This document shows positions 16,154 through 23,364 of a stretch of 64,000 nt of DNA, piece after piece. The stretch comes from Duganella guangzhouensis (GTDB lineage: Bacteria; Pseudomonadota; Gammaproteobacteria; Burkholderiales; Burkholderiaceae_D), in contig NZ_WKJK01000016.1 in the NCBI RefSeq assembly GCF_009674535.1, positions 100,515-164,514 of the forward strand, written 5' to 3'. Position 1 is the first letter of the stretch, and the number at the start of each line of letters is the position of its first letter. The position numbers and the translations under genes were made by a program. Under the pieces are notes generated by a model that did not search any database, was not told where the DNA came from, and saw nothing but the letters and a program-made list of their open reading frames with translations.

Positions 16154-16186
16154 TCCGCAGAAATTGAGAAATCAATCATCTGCGGA
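16154..16186. promoter_or_regulatory. Candidate brnTA operator/promoter
   Basis: TCCGCAGA at 16154-16161 is repeated inverted as TCTGCGGA at 16179-16186 with a 17-base spacer, starting 10 bases upstream of the brnT ATG. Read on the minus strand, TTGTCC (4/6 match to a -35) is followed 17 bases later by CAATTT as a weak -10, so the repeat frames a possible promoter. BrnA proteins repress their own promoter, and this is the natural site. Confidence 0.4.
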
Positions 16187-16240
16187 CAAGACTAAAACGG
16201 ACGGCAGCGGGCGGCTTTGCGCCGCCGCAGGGGATGGGAC

Positions 16241-16516
16241 TTAGCGCTGCACGTGCAGCTTGATGACGCGCTGATGCGGGGTGGCGGGGTTGGACTTGGT
16301 CGGCGTGGTGTCGCACGAGCCGCAGCTGGAGCAGCCGCCACCATCGTCGCCGCAGCCGGACTTGAGGTTGAAGACCTTGGACAGCTTGGCCTCATCGTAA
16401 CCGCGCTTGCTCAGTGCAATAACAATCTGACGCCGCAGCGCCTCCGGCAAGTACTTGGTGCAGAAGTGCGCCAGTGCCGCGATCACAATCAGTGCAACGA
16501 TAATCTCTTGCCACAT
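16241..16516 (-). CDS. FeoB-associated small Cys-rich membrane protein
   Basis: This 91-residue protein has one N-terminal membrane helix (WQEIIVALIVIAALAHFCTK) and a cytoplasmic tail with a Cys-rich cluster CGDDGGGCSSCGSC near residues 60-73. Small Cys-rich proteins of this type follow feoB in many betaproteobacteria in place of FeoC. It probably helps FeoB by iron binding or redox sensing, but this is inference. The ATG at 16516 is preferred over one 15 bases upstream because a GGGAGG site lies 6 bases before it; it begins 1 base after the feoB stop. Confidence 0.75.
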   Translation of the reverse strand: MWQEIIVALIVIAALAHFCTKYLPEALRRQIVIALSKRGYDEAKLSKVFNLKSGCGDDGGGCSSCGSCDTTPTKSNPATPHQRVIKLHVQR

Positions 16517-16517
16517 A

Positions 16518-18422
16518 TTAGCCTCCCACAAGGGCCAGCGAAATCCGGTAAGTCAGGAACGAAGCGATGTAAGCCAGCGCGAACATATAAGCGGCCATCA
16601 GCAACGCATAGCGCGTGCTGCCGGTCTCGCGCCGCACCACCGACAAGGTCGACATGCACTGCGGCGCAAACACATACCAGGCCAGCAGCGACAGCGCGGT
16701 CGGCAGCGCCCACGACGAGGCGATGATCGGCTCCAGCGACTGCGCCAGCTCTTCACCGGTCTGCGACAGCGCGTACACCGTGCCCAGCGCGCCCACCGCC
16801 ACTTCACGCGCGGCCAGGCCCGGCACCAGCGCGATGCAGATCTGCCAGTTGAAACCAATCGGCGCGAAGATGTATTCCAGACCACGGCCCAACAGGCCGG
16901 CCAGGCTGTAGTAAATCGGCGGATGGGTCGCGCCTTCCGGTGCGCCCGGGAAGGAGCTGAGGAACCACAGCAGCACCATCAGCGTCAAAATCACGGTACC
17001 AACGCGGGTCAGGAAGATGCGCGCGCGCTCCCACAAGCCCAGCGCCAGATTCTGCATGTGCGGCCAGTGATAGGCCGGCAGTTCCAGCATCAGCGGCTGC
17101 TTCTGGTTGGCGCCCAGCGTGCGCTTGAAGAAGTAAGCCACTGCCATCGCCGAGAAGATGCCGGCGAAGTACAGCGCAAACAGCACCAGCCCTTGCAGGC
17201 TGAGGAAGCCATACACTTCGCGTTCCGGAATGAAGGCGGCAATAATCAGCGCATACACCGGCAGCCGCGCCGAGCACGTCATCAGCGGCGCGATCATGAT
17301 GGTGACCAGGCGGTCGCGCGGATTCTGGATGGTACGTGCCGCCATCACGCCCGGAATCGCGCAGGCAAAGCTGGACAGCAGCGGAATGAAGGCGCGGCCC
17401 GACAGACCAACGCCACCCATCAGACGATCCAGCAGGAAGGCCGCGCGCGGCAGATAGCCGCAGTCTTCCAGCACCAGGATGAAGAAGAACAGGATCAGAA
17501 TCTGCGGCAGGAACACCAGCACGTTGCCGGTGCCGCTCAGGATGCCATCCACCACCAGCCCGCGCAGCACGCCGTCCGGCATCAGGTCGCGCACCACGCC
17601 GCCCAGATGGTCGACGCTGTCTTTGATGAAGTCCATCGGCGGCGCGGCCCAGGTGAACACCGCCTGGAACACCAGGAACATCAGCACCGCCAGGATGATC
17701 GGGCCGACCACCGGATGCAGCACCACGTTGTCGATCTTTTCCGACAGCGTATCGTCGGTATGCGCCGGCGCGCTGACCACCAGGTCGAGGATGCGGCGCA
17801 CTTCGCGCTGCGTGTCTTCCACGCTGACGGCGTCGATGGCCGACAGCGGATGCGGTTTGCTTTCGGCCAGTGGCCACATCTGGTCCAGCGCGCGCAGCAG
17901 CGACTTCTCGCCGCCGGCCTGCACCGCCACGGTTTCCACCACCGGCATGCCCAGCTCTTTGGACAGCCGCTCGGCGTCGATAATGATGCCGCGCTTCTTG
18001 GCCACGTCGACCATATTCAGCGCCAGGATCATCGGCAGGCCCAGACGTTTAATCTCCAGCACCAGGCGCAGATTCAGACGCAGATTGGTGGCATTAACCA
18101 CGCACACCACCACGTCCGGCGCCGCCTCGTTGGCACGCAGGCCGGCCACCACGTCGCGGGTGATTTCCTCGTCCGGGGTATGGGCGCTCAGACTATAGGC
18201 GCCCGGCAGGTCCAGCACGCGGAAGGCGTTGCCGCCACCGGTGGTGAACGCGCCTTCCTTGCGTTCGATGGTCACGCCGGCATAGTTGGCGACCTTCTGG
18301 CGCGCGCCGGTCAGACGGTTGAACAGCGCGGTCTTGCCGCAATTCGGATTACCCAACAAGGCCATCATCGGCGCCCGGGACAACACTTGCGCTTGTGGCG
18401 CCACGTTTTCTACTGCACCCAT
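16518..18422 (-). CDS. feoB: Ferrous iron transporter FeoB
   Basis: FeoB is the inner-membrane GTP-dependent Fe2+ importer. The 634-residue protein has an N-terminal G domain with G1 GNPNCGKT (residues 24-31), the switch NYAGVT, G3 DLPGAYSL and G4 NMVD. A helical GDI-like region follows, then two Gate repeats of membrane helices containing SFACAIPGVMAAR and PLMTCSARLPVY, whose Cys residues line the pore. At 634 residues it is shorter at the C-terminus than E. coli FeoB (773), a common beta-proteobacterial form. It begins 3 bases after feoA and is followed by the small Cys-rich gene, forming a feoA-feoB operon. Confidence 0.95.
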   Translation of the reverse strand: MGAVENVAPQAQVLSRAPMMALLGNPNCGKTALFNRLTGARQKVANYAGVTIERKEGAFTTGGGNAFRVLDLPGAYSLSAHTPDEEITRDVVAGLRANEAAPDVVVCVVNATNLRLNLRLVLEIKRLGLPMILALNMVDVAKKRGIIIDAERLSKELGMPVVETVAVQAGGEKSLLRALDQMWPLAESKPHPLSAIDAVSVEDTQREVRRILDLVVSAPAHTDDTLSEKIDNVVLHPVVGPIILAVLMFLVFQAVFTWAAPPMDFIKDSVDHLGGVVRDLMPDGVLRGLVVDGILSGTGNVLVFLPQILILFFFILVLEDCGYLPRAAFLLDRLMGGVGLSGRAFIPLLSSFACAIPGVMAARTIQNPRDRLVTIMIAPLMTCSARLPVYALIIAAFIPEREVYGFLSLQGLVLFALYFAGIFSAMAVAYFFKRTLGANQKQPLMLELPAYHWPHMQNLALGLWERARIFLTRVGTVILTLMVLLWFLSSFPGAPEGATHPPIYYSLAGLLGRGLEYIFAPIGFNWQICIALVPGLAAREVAVGALGTVYALSQTGEELAQSLEPIIASSWALPTALSLLAWYVFAPQCMSTLSVVRRETGSTRYALLMAAYMFALAYIASFLTYRISLALVGG

Positions 18423-18425
18423 TAT

Positions 18426-18692
18426 TTATTCCGGTTGAATCGAGACCAGCGCTGCTTCAAAGCGGCGCAATGCAAAGGTGGAGTTGCCGACCTTGATCGC
18501 CAACGGTTCACCGCCCGGCATGCCGCGCTTCAGCATGCGGATTTTTTCACCGGGCACAAAGCCCAGCTCCATCAGGCGGCGCGACAGGGCGGGGCCGCCT
18601 TCGTCGGCGGAGCCAGGGGATATATGAACCACGGTGGCGATCGCGCCAACTTGCAGTGCATCCAGGGTCATCAGGGGAACAGCGTGCGTCAT
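18426..18692 (-). CDS. feoA: Ferrous iron transport protein FeoA
   Basis: FeoA is a small SH3-like cytosolic protein that regulates FeoB. The 88-residue protein contains MTLDALQVGAIATVVHISPG, LSRRLMELGFVPGEKIRMLK and PLAIKVGNSTFALRRFEA, which match the FeoA domain throughout. The ATG at 18692 is used; a TTG two codons upstream and an internal ATG at 18671 are possible, and none has a strong ribosome site. It heads the feo operon, whose promoter overlaps a Fur-like site. Confidence 0.9.
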   Translation of the reverse strand: MTHAVPLMTLDALQVGAIATVVHISPGSADEGGPALSRRLMELGFVPGEKIRMLKRGMPGGEPLAIKVGNSTFALRRFEAALVSIQPE

Positions 18693-18775
18693 GAGCAAAT
18701 CCGGTCAGTGGACGCCGCTGGCTGCGGGCTGCGGCGTGGCTAACGAGGCATTCTCGTCAGATATAAGATAGTAGC

Positions 18776-18803
18776 ATTATAAACGGTAATGCGAATGACT
18801 ACT
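18776..18803 (-). promoter_or_regulatory. feoA promoter with Fur-like site
   Basis: On the minus strand a perfect -10 TATAAT lies at 18776-18781, about 84 bases before the feoA start. A Fur-like site at 18785-18803 (11 of 19 bases match the consensus by my count) covers the spacer and -35 area. It shares the motif ATTCGCATTA with the site in front of bfd. Iron repression of feoAB is therefore likely but not proven. Confidence 0.5.
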
Positions 18804-18826
18804 ATTTAGCTTGCATACCGCTGCGG

Positions 18827-18867
18827 TTTACGGCAGTATACGATTAATGATAATGATTCGCATTAAG
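18827..18867 (+). promoter_or_regulatory. bfd-tonB promoter with Fur box
   Basis: TTTACG at 18827-18832 and GATAAT at 18849-18854 form a plausible promoter with a 16-base spacer, facing bfd (start 18933). The -10 lies inside a Fur box at 18849-18867, GATAATGATTCGCATTAAG, matching the 19-base consensus at 14 positions including the whole left half. Iron-loaded Fur would block this promoter. Confidence 0.6.
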
Positions 18868-18932
18868 TAGCTATCAATCATGTCAGAAAGAACTTAATCC
18901 AGCCTTATTCAGCCCAGCCAGAAGGTGCATCA

Positions 18933-19154
18933 ATGATTGTTTGTGTTTGCAACAACATTTCCGACCGCGAAATCCGTCAAGCCATGGAATTCGGCATCAC
19001 TTCCATGGAAGAGCTGCGTGGCGCCCTCGGCGTTGCCACCTGCTGTGGCCAATGCTTCTCCTGCGCTGAAGAGATCCTGAACGAACACCTGGCCGCGCAA
19101 GCCGCCAGCGAGATTCAGGAAACCGTGCTGAAACGTCCCGTTTTCACTAACTAA
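18933..19154 (+). CDS. bfd: Bacterioferritin-associated ferredoxin Bfd
   Basis: Bfd is a small [2Fe-2S] protein that donates electrons to bacterioferritin to release stored iron when iron is scarce. The 73-residue protein opens MIVCVCNNISDREIRQA and has the second Cys pair in CCGQCFSC, giving the four ligand cysteines (C4, C6 and the CxxC). A ribosome site AAGGTG precedes the ATG. Fur control and adjacency to tonB fit an iron-starvation gene; its partner bfr lies 1.5 kb downstream. Confidence 0.93.
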   Translation: MIVCVCNNISDREIRQAMEFGITSMEELRGALGVATCCGQCFSCAEEILNEHLAAQAASEIQETVLKRPVFTN

Positions 19155-19155
19155 T

Positions 19156-19848
19156 ATGAATACAATGACCTACACGGCGTCGGTAGACGACGCCGGCCTG
19201 GCGCTGGCGTTCAAGCGCCGCAGCCGCAAGATGGCCCCGCTTGCCGGGATTGTTGTAGGTCACGTGGTTCTGTTTTATCTCGCCTATTCCGGCATGCTGC
19301 GCACCGTTACGCATGCCATTCTGCCGCAGGTGGTGAACGTCACCTTCGTGGCCTCGCCGGAGCCGCTCAAGACGCCGCCGCCACCGAAGGAAGTGCCGCT
19401 GGTCACGCCCAAGCAGACCTTTGTGCCGCCACTGCCGCAGCTGAACATCGTTCAGACCGAACCGACCATCACGTTGCCGCCGCCACAGCCGCGTCCTAGC
19501 GAACCGGCACCGGCCAACGCCGTGCCATCGGCGCAAGTGTCACCACCGGCGCCGCCGCAACCGTCGACGCCGAAGACCGTATCGGGGGTGGAATATATCC
19601 GCGTGCCGCAACCGGTGTACCCAAGCATCTCGCGCCGCATGGGCGAGAGCGGGACCGTGACGTTGCGCGTGCTGATCGGGGAAAAGGGTACGGCCGAACA
19701 GGTGACGGTGCAGAAATCGTCCGGCTCGGCCAACCTGGATGAAGCCGGCCGCCAGGCCGTGCTGCGCGCACTGTACAAGCCGCATGTCGAGGACGGCAAA
19801 GCCATCCCCGTGTACGCGCTGGTGCCGATTAACTTCCAGCTCGGCTAA
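19156..19848 (+). CDS. tonB: TonB energy-transducing protein
   Basis: TonB spans the periplasm and passes energy from ExbB/ExbD to outer-membrane receptors. The 230-residue protein has a cytoplasmic N-terminus, one membrane helix (LAGIVVGHVVLFYLAYSGML, about residues 31-50), a Pro-rich spacer (roughly residues 70-140) and a C-terminal TonB fold from VEYIRVPQPVYPSISRRMGE to VYALVPINFQLG. It starts one base after the bfd stop and shares the Fur-boxed promoter. No exbB or exbD is adjacent. It may power siderophore receptors as well as the sucrose receptor encoded 6 kb away, which is inference. Confidence 0.92.
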   Translation: MNTMTYTASVDDAGLALAFKRRSRKMAPLAGIVVGHVVLFYLAYSGMLRTVTHAILPQVVNVTFVASPEPLKTPPPPKEVPLVTPKQTFVPPLPQLNIVQTEPTITLPPPQPRPSEPAPANAVPSAQVSPPAPPQPSTPKTVSGVEYIRVPQPVYPSISRRMGESGTVTLRVLIGEKGTAEQVTVQKSSGSANLDEAGRQAVLRALYKPHVEDGKAIPVYALVPINFQLG

Positions 19849-19854
19849 ACTGCC

Positions 19855-20391
19855 TTACAGATCCAGCCTGCCCTCGACCGAATCGTCGAGGGTTTTGCCG
19901 ATTACGGCGCCGATCAGCATCTTGACGCTGGCCACCGCCCTGCCGTGTTTGGTATCCCAATAGTAGCCGTACGTCGGCGCAAACTTGATCACCGTGATGC
20001 GCGGGTCGTCCTCGCCGCCGGTGAACCAGGTCTTCATCGTAAAACTCCACAACTCCTTGATCTTGACCGGGTCGCGCGACACGGTGGCGATGCCTTCCAG
20101 GTGCATGAACTCGGCATGCGCCGAGCCCTGGAAGTACAGCGTGGCCGACGGATCGGCCGCCAGCTCCTGATTCTTCAGGCTGTCGCTGGCGGAGACAAAC
20201 CAGACATTGCCCAGCTCATCGACCTGCAGCGCCGTCATCGGCCGCGCGTCGCCGGGACCGCCCTCGGCGTCATTGGTGCAGAAGAAGCAGCCGGGCGTGC
20301 TGTCGACGAAATCGCGGATCTTGCGCACGGCGTCCTCGCCGATCAAGTCCTGGTGATTGCTTTCGGGTTGGTGGGCGTTGATGGAATCCAT
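19855..20391 (-). CDS. Pyridoxamine 5'-phosphate oxidase-fold (general stress 26-like) protein
   Basis: This 178-residue protein has the split beta-barrel flavin-binding fold of the PNPOx superfamily: CFFCTNDAEGGPGDARPMTA, GNVWFVSASDSLKNQEL, ATLYFQGSAHAEFMHLEGIA, then KELWSFTMKTWFTGGEDDPR. This pattern matches the general-stress-protein 26 group, which binds FMN or FAD and is not a true pyridoxamine oxidase. Function is unclear. It converges on tonB (6-base gap) and diverges from bfr, with a Fur-like site between. Confidence 0.85.
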   Translation of the reverse strand: MDSINAHQPESNHQDLIGEDAVRKIRDFVDSTPGCFFCTNDAEGGPGDARPMTALQVDELGNVWFVSASDSLKNQELAADPSATLYFQGSAHAEFMHLEGIATVSRDPVKIKELWSFTMKTWFTGGEDDPRITVIKFAPTYGYYWDTKHGRAVASVKMLIGAVIGKTLDDSVEGRLDL

Positions 20392-20476
20392 GGCATAGCT
20401 CCTGTAGTTGAGCTTTCATGGTAATGCCGGGCGCCGCCGGCCACAGTGGGTTGCCTCACACAGACGGAGTCAGAAT

Positions 20477-20495
20477 GCTAATGGTTTTCATTTGC
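20477..20495. promoter_or_regulatory. Fur-box-like site between the stress-protein gene and bfr
   Basis: GCTAATGGTTTTCATTTGC matches the 19-base Fur consensus at 13 positions. It lies 86 bases upstream of the minus-strand oxidase-fold gene and 123 bases upstream of bfr, so either gene could be the target. A short symmetric ATTTCGACGAAAT at 20528-20540 lies closer to bfr. Confidence 0.4.
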
Positions 20496-20617
20496 ACCAA
20501 TGCTCTCAATAACAGAAATTAGCCACTATTTCGACGAAATTATCAGACATTCGCTACACATCCGCTATCGATTCGTGGCACAATGGCGCCATTCGCAACC
20601 AACACAGAAAGACTCCC

Positions 20618-21094
20618 ATGAAGGGCGACCAAGAAGTCATTCGTCTGCTGAACGCACAGCTGACCAACGAACTCACCGCGATCAACCAGTACTTCCTGCA
20701 CGCCAAGATGTACAAGCACTGGGGCCTGGAGAAGATCGGCAAGAAGGAATGGGAAGAATCGATCGGCGAAATGAAGCACGCCGACAAACTGATCGACCGC
20801 ATCCTGATGCTGGATGGCCTGCCTAACCTGCAAGCCATGCACAAGGTGCTAGTGGGTGAAAACACCGAAGAGATCCTGAACTGCGACCTGAAACTGGAAC
20901 GCGGCGCGCAGATCACCGTCAAGGAAGGCATCGCCGCCGCCGAGAAGGCCGCCGACTACGTGTCGCGCGACTTGCTGCTGATGATCCTGGAAGACACCGA
21001 AGAACATATCGACTGGCTGGAAACCCAGCTGGACCTGATCGGCAAAGTGGGCATCCAGAACTACCTGCAAAGCCAGATGAGCGAAGAAGAATAA
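20618..21094 (+). CDS. bfr: Bacterioferritin
   Basis: Bfr forms a 24-subunit shell that stores ferric iron and binds heme between subunits. The 158-residue protein starts MKGDQEVIRLLN and keeps the heme ligand Met52 in EMKHADKL. It also keeps ferroxidase ligands E18, E51, H54, E94 and H130. The bridging Glu expected at 127 is Thr in my alignment (EDTEEHIDW; E. coli has RDEEGHIDW), so the ferroxidase centre is altered by one ligand. The C-terminus NYLQSQMSEEE is typical. A strong terminator follows. Its ferredoxin partner bfd is 1.5 kb upstream. Confidence 0.93.
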   Translation: MKGDQEVIRLLNAQLTNELTAINQYFLHAKMYKHWGLEKIGKKEWEESIGEMKHADKLIDRILMLDGLPNLQAMHKVLVGENTEEILNCDLKLERGAQITVKEGIAAAEKAADYVSRDLLLMILEDTEEHIDWLETQLDLIGKVGIQNYLQSQMSEEE

Positions 21095-21097
21095 GTT

Positions 21098-22432
21098 TTA
21101 CGTTGCCGCATTCAGAGGCCGCAAGCTGTCCGCAGCTTGCGGTTTTTTTATTTTTACGGCCAATACCGCCACCGCGCCGCACAGCATCAGCACCCCGGCC
21201 AGCCGGATCACGTTCTCCGGATTCCCACCCAGCAGGCTGCGGTAATACAGCGGCAGCGTGAAGATCTGGATAATCATCGGAATCACAATGAACATATTGA
21301 AGATGCCCATGTAGACGCCGGTGCGCTGCGGCGGTATACAACCTGCCAGCATCACATACGGATTCCCCATGATGCTGGCCCAGGCCAGGCCGATGCCCAG
21401 CATCGGCACATACAGCAGCGCCGGGGTATGGATCTGCGGGATGCTCAACATGGCCACCCCGGCCAGCGCCAGGCACACGCTGTGCGTGAGCTTGGGGCCA
21501 TAGCGGCGCGTGAACGGCACCAGCGCCAGCGCGCCGACAAACGCGATGAAATTGTAGAACGCGCCCACCTGCCCTGCCAGCAGACCAGCATCGCGGAAGC
21601 CTTCGGAAGCCTGATCGGTGGTGCCATAGATCGTGGTGGCCAGCGACAGCATGATGTACTGCCAATAGCAGAACATCGCATACCACTGGAACAGCTTGAC
21701 CCACGCCAGCTGGCGCATGGTGGCCGGCATCTCACGTATCGCGATGACGATATCGCCCAGCGCATGGCGCCAGCCGGCTGGCCGCTCACGCATCGCTTGC
21801 AGCTCTTCCTCGCTGAGCGGATTTTCCTTGGTGGTCTTCAAGGTCCACAGCACGGAACTGATCGAGAACACCGCGCCAATCAGAAAGGCGACGATGACGA
21901 TGTGCGGAATATGACTGCCGTTGACCGCATCCTTGTTCATGCCCAGCCAGACCAGCAGCGATGGCGTCAGATAAGCCAGCGTTTGTCCCAGTCCGGTGAA
22001 AGCGCTCTGCGTCAGGAAGCCGACCGAATGCTGCTCCGGCGCCAGCTTGTCACTGACGAAAGCGCGGTACGGTTCCATGGTGACGTTGTTGGCCGCATCC
22101 AGTATCCACAGCAGGCTGGCCGCCATCCACAGCGTGGGACTGAACGGCATCGCCAGCAGCCCAAGGCTGCACAGGATGGCGCCGATCAGGAAGTACGGCG
22201 TGCGCCGCCCCCAGCGCGTGACGGTGCGGTCGCTCATGGCGCCGATCAGCGGCTGCACCAGCAGCCCGGTCATCGGCCCCGCCAGCCACAGATACGGCAA
22301 GCTGGCCTCGTCGGCGCCGAGGTATTTGTAGATGGGGCTCATGCTGCTCTGCTGCAGACCAAAACTGAACTGGATGCCGAAGAAGCCGATGTTCATGTTC
22401 ACGATCTGCCAGAACGACAGGCGCGCTTTCAT
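21098..22432 (-). CDS. suxC: MFS/GPH sucrose-type sugar carrier (SuxC-like)
   Basis: This 444-residue inner-membrane protein has about 12 hydrophobic helices and resembles the glycoside-cation symporter/SLC45 sucrose carriers. It opens FWQIVNMNIGFFGIQFSFGL and has LVQPLIGAMSDRTVTRWGRR and DAANNVTMEPYRAFVSD. It is last in the sucrose operon, and its start overlaps the kinase stop by 4 bases (ATGA), with GGAGC 8 bases before. A longer open frame continues upstream through the kinase gene, but that part is a shadow. It most likely imports sucrose from the periplasm into the cytosol, where amylosucrase acts. The symbol is by analogy with Xanthomonas. Confidence 0.82.
   Translation of the reverse strand: MKARLSFWQIVNMNIGFFGIQFSFGLQQSSMSPIYKYLGADEASLPYLWLAGPMTGLLVQPLIGAMSDRTVTRWGRRTPYFLIGAILCSLGLLAMPFSPTLWMAASLLWILDAANNVTMEPYRAFVSDKLAPEQHSVGFLTQSAFTGLGQTLAYLTPSLLVWLGMNKDAVNGSHIPHIVIVAFLIGAVFSISSVLWTLKTTKENPLSEEELQAMRERPAGWRHALGDIVIAIREMPATMRQLAWVKLFQWYAMFCYWQYIMLSLATTIYGTTDQASEGFRDAGLLAGQVGAFYNFIAFVGALALVPFTRRYGPKLTHSVCLALAGVAMLSIPQIHTPALLYVPMLGIGLAWASIMGNPYVMLAGCIPPQRTGVYMGIFNMFIVIPMIIQIFTLPLYYRSLLGGNPENVIRLAGVLMLCGAVAVLAVKIKKPQAADSLRPLNAAT
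21120..21150 (+). terminator. Rho-independent terminator of bfr, inside the 3' end of the opposing MFS gene
   Basis: CCGCAAGCTG (21120-21129), loop TCCG, CAGCTTGCGG (21134-21143), then seven T. A perfect 10-bp stem plus T-run is a strong terminator for bfr. The same bases encode part of the last residues of the convergent sugar carrier gene, which ends at 21098. Confidence 0.85.
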
Positions 22433-23364
22433 GATGCCGCTCCCGGATGCACGGCACCGCGCTGCCAGCTGTCGAGCCACGGCGCGTAGAAGCCGATATC
22501 GGCCGGCACCGCGCCGGAGATACCGCAAATGGCGCCGGCAAAGGCATTCGCGCGCGCCATTGTCAGCGGCAATGGCCAGCCTTGCGATTGGCCGAACAGG
22601 AACACTGCGGAAAACGCATCGCCTGCGCCCACCGTGTCGACGATGCGCGCCGGTGCGTGGCACTCATGGTTAGCGGTGACGGTGCCGTCGGCGCTGAAAT
22701 GCAGCGCGCCGCGTTCGCCCAGCGTGACGATCAACTGTTTCAGTTCGAAGCTGCGCATCAGTGTCAGGCAGGCTTCCTCCATGTCGGAAGGCTGCGCGTG
22801 GGTGTACCACTTGAACAGGTCCTGCAGCTCGTCCTCGTTGACCTTGACCACATCCGCCAGCTTCAGCGACTCGTGGGCGATGCGCTCGGTCACCTGCCCT
22901 TCGCGCACGTTCAGGTCCAGATAGCGTTGCGCGTCGCTGGCCTCCAGCATGGCGCGCAAGGTGGCGCGCGATTGCACATGGCGCTGCGCCATGGTGCCGT
23001 AGTAGATCACCGCCGGCTGTGTTATCGCCAACGCCGCCAATGCCGGCGAGGTCTGCACATAATCGTATGCCTGATCGGGCAGGATGATGAAGCGGTGGCC
23101 GCCGTCATTGCGCTCGACCACCACGCGGCCGGTGGCTTGATGCTCGTCGACCTGCAAGGCGCTTTCGCTCATGCGGAAGCGTGCAAACTCGTCACAGATG
23201 CTGGCGCCGTTCTTGTCGGCGCCGATGCGCGTGACCATCAGCGTGGCGACGCCAAACGCCGCCAGGTTGCGCGCCACATTGAACGGTGCGCCGCCCACCA
23301 CCTGCTCGGTGATGAAGTCGTCCACCAGTGCCTCGCCGAAGACGGCGATGGTTTGTTTGCTCAT
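22429..23364 (-). CDS. PfkB-family sugar kinase, probable fructokinase
   Basis: The 311-residue protein belongs to the ribokinase/PfkB family. It opens MSKQTIAVFGEALVDDFITE, has the substrate-binding GGAPFNVARNLAAFG, and the C-terminal signature DTVGAGDAFSAVFLFG, in which the Asp is the catalytic base and the GAGD forms the anion hole. Amylosucrase releases fructose from sucrose, so a fructokinase making fructose 6-phosphate is the logical activity here. It overlaps amylosucrase and the carrier by 4 bases on each side, giving tight coupling. The ATG at 23364 is chosen over an upstream frame extension that runs into amylosucrase. Confidence 0.87.
   Translation of the reverse strand: MSKQTIAVFGEALVDDFITEQVVGGAPFNVARNLAAFGVATLMVTRIGADKNGASICDEFARFRMSESALQVDEHQATGRVVVERNDGGHRFIILPDQAYDYVQTSPALAALAITQPAVIYYGTMAQRHVQSRATLRAMLEASDAQRYLDLNVREGQVTERIAHESLKLADVVKVNEDELQDLFKWYTHAQPSDMEEACLTLMRSFELKQLIVTLGERGALHFSADGTVTANHECHAPARIVDTVGAGDAFSAVFLFGQSQGWPLPLTMARANAFAGAICGISGAVPADIGFYAPWLDSWQRGAVHPGAAS

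Noticed and set aside
16210..16226. GGCGGC-TTTGC-GCCGCC stem after the Cys-rich gene as a possible feo terminator
   Set aside because: Only a 6-bp stem and the nearest T-run is more than ten bases away, so terminator function is not supported.
16455..18743. Plus-strand frame of 762 codons opposite feoB
   Set aside because: His/Arg/Gln-rich translation without recognisable motifs; feoB on the other strand has all G-protein motifs.
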